From an uncultured Bacteroidales bacterium (GTDB lineage: Bacteria; Bacteroidota; Bacteroidia; Bacteroidales; Porphyromonadaceae), in NCBI GenBank assembly GCA_902489445.1, contig CABTZX010000012.1:1-44636 (forward strand): 44,636 nt of DNA. Direction: 5' to 3'. How positions within the stretch are numbered: the first letter of the stretch is position 1; the number at the start of each line of letters is the position of its first letter. The position numbers were made by a program, and so were the translations under genes. The notes beneath the pieces are model-generated. The model saw only the letters and a list, made by a program, of their open reading frames with translations, ran no database searches and had not been told where the DNA came from. This document shows positions 42,394-44,636 of this stretch, in pieces.

Positions 42394-43911
42394 ATGAAAA
42401 AGATATTCACTTACGCCGTATCCCTGCTTTTAGTGGCAGGTGGCGTCGTGGGCTGCAATATGGAACCTAAGCTCACGCATAACATTTCGGTCGAACAATC
42501 CACTGCATCCGTGCAGGATATCAACAATATCCTTACCGGTGCGCTCAATCAGTTCGGCGACTATCGCTTTGTCGGACGCAATCTTATCGCCCTCAGCGAT
42601 ATGGCTTCCGATATATCGCAGTATGGTTCATCCAGCGGCCATTTCAAAAGCATCAACCTCTGGACCCTTGATGACGGAGACGAATATCTCAACGACATCT
42701 ACACCAGCGGTTACGTGGTTGCAGATGCCTGCACGCGTGGTATTATCGGTGCCGATAAGCTGATTGCCGAACGGAACGAAAAGATGAATTCCGCCGACGA
42801 AGCTACTAAAGCAACGTTAGCAAACGAGATTGCCACGCTTAAGTCGCTCAAGGCTGAACTGCTCTCTCTCAAGGGAATGACCTACTTCTACTTGGTTAAT
42901 ATATTCGGTAAAGCGTATAGCCCCGAACATGCCGGTGGATACGGCCTCGTACTCATTAAAGACGAGCTGATTAAGCCAAAAGAAAAAGTGACAAGAGCTA
43001 CGCTTCAGGAAACTTATGACTATATCATTAAGCTCTTTGAAGAATCCCTCGCTCTTCCTTGCACCGAAACGCGTGCTATCTATCCCAATCCGCTTAATAC
43101 CAAGGCATTCCTTGCCCGAACGTACCTCTATATGGGCAACTGGCAAAAGGCTGCCGAACTTAGTGCTGAGCTGATTGGTAGTGGCGATATTCCTACCGAA
43201 CCGGGTACCGCTCAGGCTTACGCAGATCATTGGAAATCCACCGCTATCGGTGCCGAAGACCTCTTCTCGCTGCTTAAGAGCGATCAGGATAACCTAAGCG
43301 CCAACTCGTTAAACGGGCTCTATGGCGACTACGGTTCTGCCCTTAACCCCGCCATGGTTGAAGCCTACTTCAAACACGAAGAAAAGAAGCAGATCGATGG
43401 CAAGGAGACCACTGTTTGGGTACCGAACAACGACTATCGCTTCAACCTCATCGCCGAAAAGAGCAAAGAATTTGCTACACCGCATCCTATGAAGTTTAAC
43501 GGTATGCCCACCAATAGCAACCTAACGAACATTCCGGTAATGCGTGTGAGCGAACTTTACTTGATTGCCGCCGAAGCCAACGCACAACTCGGCAACGTTG
43601 CGGTGGCACAAAAGGCACTATTCTTCACTGCTTCCCGCAATGCCGATGTAACCGCTGCGGATAAACTCCCGGCAGGTAAGGACGAGCTGCTGCAGTACAT
43701 CGCCGCCGAACGGGTACGCGAATTCTTCCAGGAAGGACATCGCTACTTCGACCTGCGCCGTACCGGTGCTGTGGCTGACATAGCCGGCGACCCCGCTTTC
43801 AAGTTCTATAACTTCGTTTACCCGATCCCGCGTTCCGAAATAAACGCCGGATACTTGGACAAACAGTATCAGAACGACGATTGGAAGAATAACTTGCCCA
43901 AAAGAAAGTAA
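42394..43911 (+). CDS. RagB/SusD family substrate-binding lipoprotein
   Basis: 505-aa surface lipoprotein that caps the RagA/SusC barrel. The signal peptide ends at a lipobox (VVGC, Cys21). The SusD fold is indicated by helical TPR-like segments and the C-terminal SusD motif ERVREFFQEGHRYFDLRR. IPVMRVSELYLIAAEANAQLG is the other family signature. Together the pair forms a pedal-bin importer. Followed by a 14-bp stem terminator, so ragAB form a two-gene operon. Confidence 0.94.
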   Translation: MKKIFTYAVSLLLVAGGVVGCNMEPKLTHNISVEQSTASVQDINNILTGALNQFGDYRFVGRNLIALSDMASDISQYGSSSGHFKSINLWTLDDGDEYLNDIYTSGYVVADACTRGIIGADKLIAERNEKMNSADEATKATLANEIATLKSLKAELLSLKGMTYFYLVNIFGKAYSPEHAGGYGLVLIKDELIKPKEKVTRATLQETYDYIIKLFEESLALPCTETRAIYPNPLNTKAFLARTYLYMGNWQKAAELSAELIGSGDIPTEPGTAQAYADHWKSTAIGAEDLFSLLKSDQDNLSANSLNGLYGDYGSALNPAMVEAYFKHEEKKQIDGKETTVWVPNNDYRFNLIAEKSKEFATPHPMKFNGMPTNSNLTNIPVMRVSELYLIAAEANAQLGNVAVAQKALFFTASRNADVTAADKLPAGKDELLQYIAAERVREFFQEGHRYFDLRRTGAVADIAGDPAFKFYNFVYPIPRSEINAGYLDKQYQNDDWKNNLPKRK

Positions 43912-43962
43912 GTCTAAGTATGGATAAATCGTAATAGATTTTCCCCGTTTCATTTTGTGTCC

Positions 43963-43994
43963 GAAAGGGGACGCTCACGCGAGCGTCCCCTTTC
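43963..43994 (+). terminator. Terminator after ragB
   Basis: A perfect 14-bp stem, GAAAGGGGACGCTC (43963-43976) with GAGCGTCCCCTTTC (43981-43994), closes a 4-nt loop; CTTTC follows. It lies 51 bp after the ragB stop. Confidence 0.85.
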
Positions 43995-44236
43995 CTTTCA
44001 GCACAGCTCTCATTTATATTGAGCTAAAGTTTTAAGGAGGCCCAAGGTACTACCATACATTATGGGTACGATATAACAGAAATAGAGTTATTGAACCCGA
44101 AGACTGCAACGCCCAAAGAGGGAAAGCTACAACCGCTGAACAACAACTCTATCTCTTTGGCAAAGTTATCAAATAATGCGGAACTATCCTACGAACCTAA
44201 CGTTACACTATTGGATGCAATGATAGCCCACCCACA
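43995..44236. other. Gene-free stretch after ragB
   Basis: No convincing gene; the small open frame at 44091-44285 has no recognisable content and runs into the repeats. A GGAGG-containing stretch near 44036 precedes no sensible start. It leads into composite array B. Confidence 0.5.
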
Positions 44237-44430
44237 CACAAGCCACGCAAGTACCGCCCTGCGTCTACACACCTTAGCCTACTAACCCACGCATGTTCAG
44301 CACCGCACCTAGGCAGGAATCGCCCTCATCTGCGCAACCATACCCACCACCCACGCACGAGCCGCTCCCACGCCCGCACACCTTTGCCCACTAACCTACG
44401 CATAAATTGTGCCATCGCAGCGCACCTCCA
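44237..44430. repeat. Composite 22-bp array B, C-rich part
   Basis: C/A-rich degenerate units with dyads CACG|CA, TGC|GCA, CCTAC|GCA and CAGC|GCAC at about 44246.5, 44290.5, 44333.5, 44399.5 and 44421.5, i.e. multiples of 22 bp with one 1-nt slip. CCATCGCAGCGCACCT (44412-44427) is, with one mismatch, the reverse complement of AGGTGCGCTGCAATGG at 36861-36876 in array A. CCTACGCATAA also occurs in both arrays. Confidence 0.65.
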
Positions 44431-44497
44431 CACTTCTTTCTCCATAGCGAACGGAGCGGTTCTCACATACGAACAAATCGTTGCTACTATGCCGTGC

Positions 44498-44636
44498 GAG
44501 TGTTTCTACGGAGGTTTCGGGGAAAAGTCTATAGAGTATCCGAGGAAAGTCTATAGAGTTTCCCGAAAAAGTCTACAGAGTTTTCCGAGAAAGTCTATAG
44601 AGTATTTTCAGAAAGTCTATAGACTTTTCTCAGACC
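44498..44636. repeat. Composite 22-bp array B, AAAGTCTATAGACTTT part (continues past window)
   Basis: Cores start at 44524, 44546, 44568, 44590 and 44612, exact 22-bp steps, with 6-nt spacers ccgagg, cccgaa, tccgag, tttcag and tctcag. The last core is the perfect palindrome AAAGTCTATAGACTTT; others end GAGTTT or GAGTAT. Weaker in-phase units (TTTCTACGGAGGTTT near 44509.5; CTACTATG at 44487.5) join it to the C-rich part. The array is cut by the window end. Confidence 0.9.

Noticed and set aside
44091..44285. 64-codon open frame after ragB
   Set aside because: No recognisable domain, runs into C-rich repeats, no promoter or ribosome site.
8333..44636. The 22-bp arrays as CRISPR
   Set aside because: Repeats are 16 bp and degenerate, spacers only 6 nt, and no cas genes are present.

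Overview
The window comes from a Bacteroidota genome, most likely Porphyromonas or a close relative. The evidence is a C10 protease with a type IX secretion C-terminal domain, a RagA/RagB (SusC/SusD) pair, the full Bat operon, Rho with a long disordered insertion, a DUF4492-cydAB cluster, and several promoter candidates with the phylum's TAnnTTTG -7 element. I see no rRNA, tRNA, insertion sequence, phage gene or CRISPR array. Most genes are core housekeeping genes.

Layout. 1-8.3 kb (+): a secreted C10 protease cut by the window start, glyA and purL. 8.5-10.9 kb (+): dprA, a family 2 glycosyltransferase and a FlK-like thioesterase. 10.9-19.9 kb (-): one long operon read moxR, DUF58, a one-TM protein, batA, batB, batC, batD, batE and a PAP2 phosphatase, mostly joined by 4-bp overlaps. 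20.2-27.9 kb (-): rho, fadD-like ligase, prfB (with its programmed +1 frameshift), tyrS and a second glycosyltransferase. 28.4-32.8 kb (+): PASTA protein, RluD-type pseudouridine synthase, ddl, acyltransferase and a hotdog thioesterase, tightly packed. 33.1-36.3 kb (+): DUF4492 small membrane protein, cydA and cydB. 37.5-43.9 kb (+): a carboxynorspermidine dehydrogenase-like gene, then ragA and ragB.

The striking part is between genes. Seven intergenic stretches are built on the same exact 22-bp register. Five short arrays (4-5 units each) repeat a 16-bp palindromic core, AAAGGTATATACCTTT, with a 6-nt variable spacer. They lie at 8.33, 14.27, 22.73, 28.20 and 32.86 kb. Two long composite arrays (36.59-37.32 kb and 44.24 kb to the window end) use other palindromic cores (AATCGTTTAAACGATT, CTACGTA, AAAGTCTATAGACTTT) in the same 22-bp phase. 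Each of these also has a G-rich or C-rich degenerate part; the first has an 88-bp (4 x 22) higher-order repeat. The two composite arrays are roughly mirror-arranged around the carboxynorspermidine dehydrogenase-ragA-ragB segment. Four short arrays sit about 92-104 bp upstream of start codons (dprA, batD, tyrS, PASTA gene). The regular two-helical-turn spacing suggests a DNA-binding array rather than RNA hairpins or CRISPR, but that is inference.
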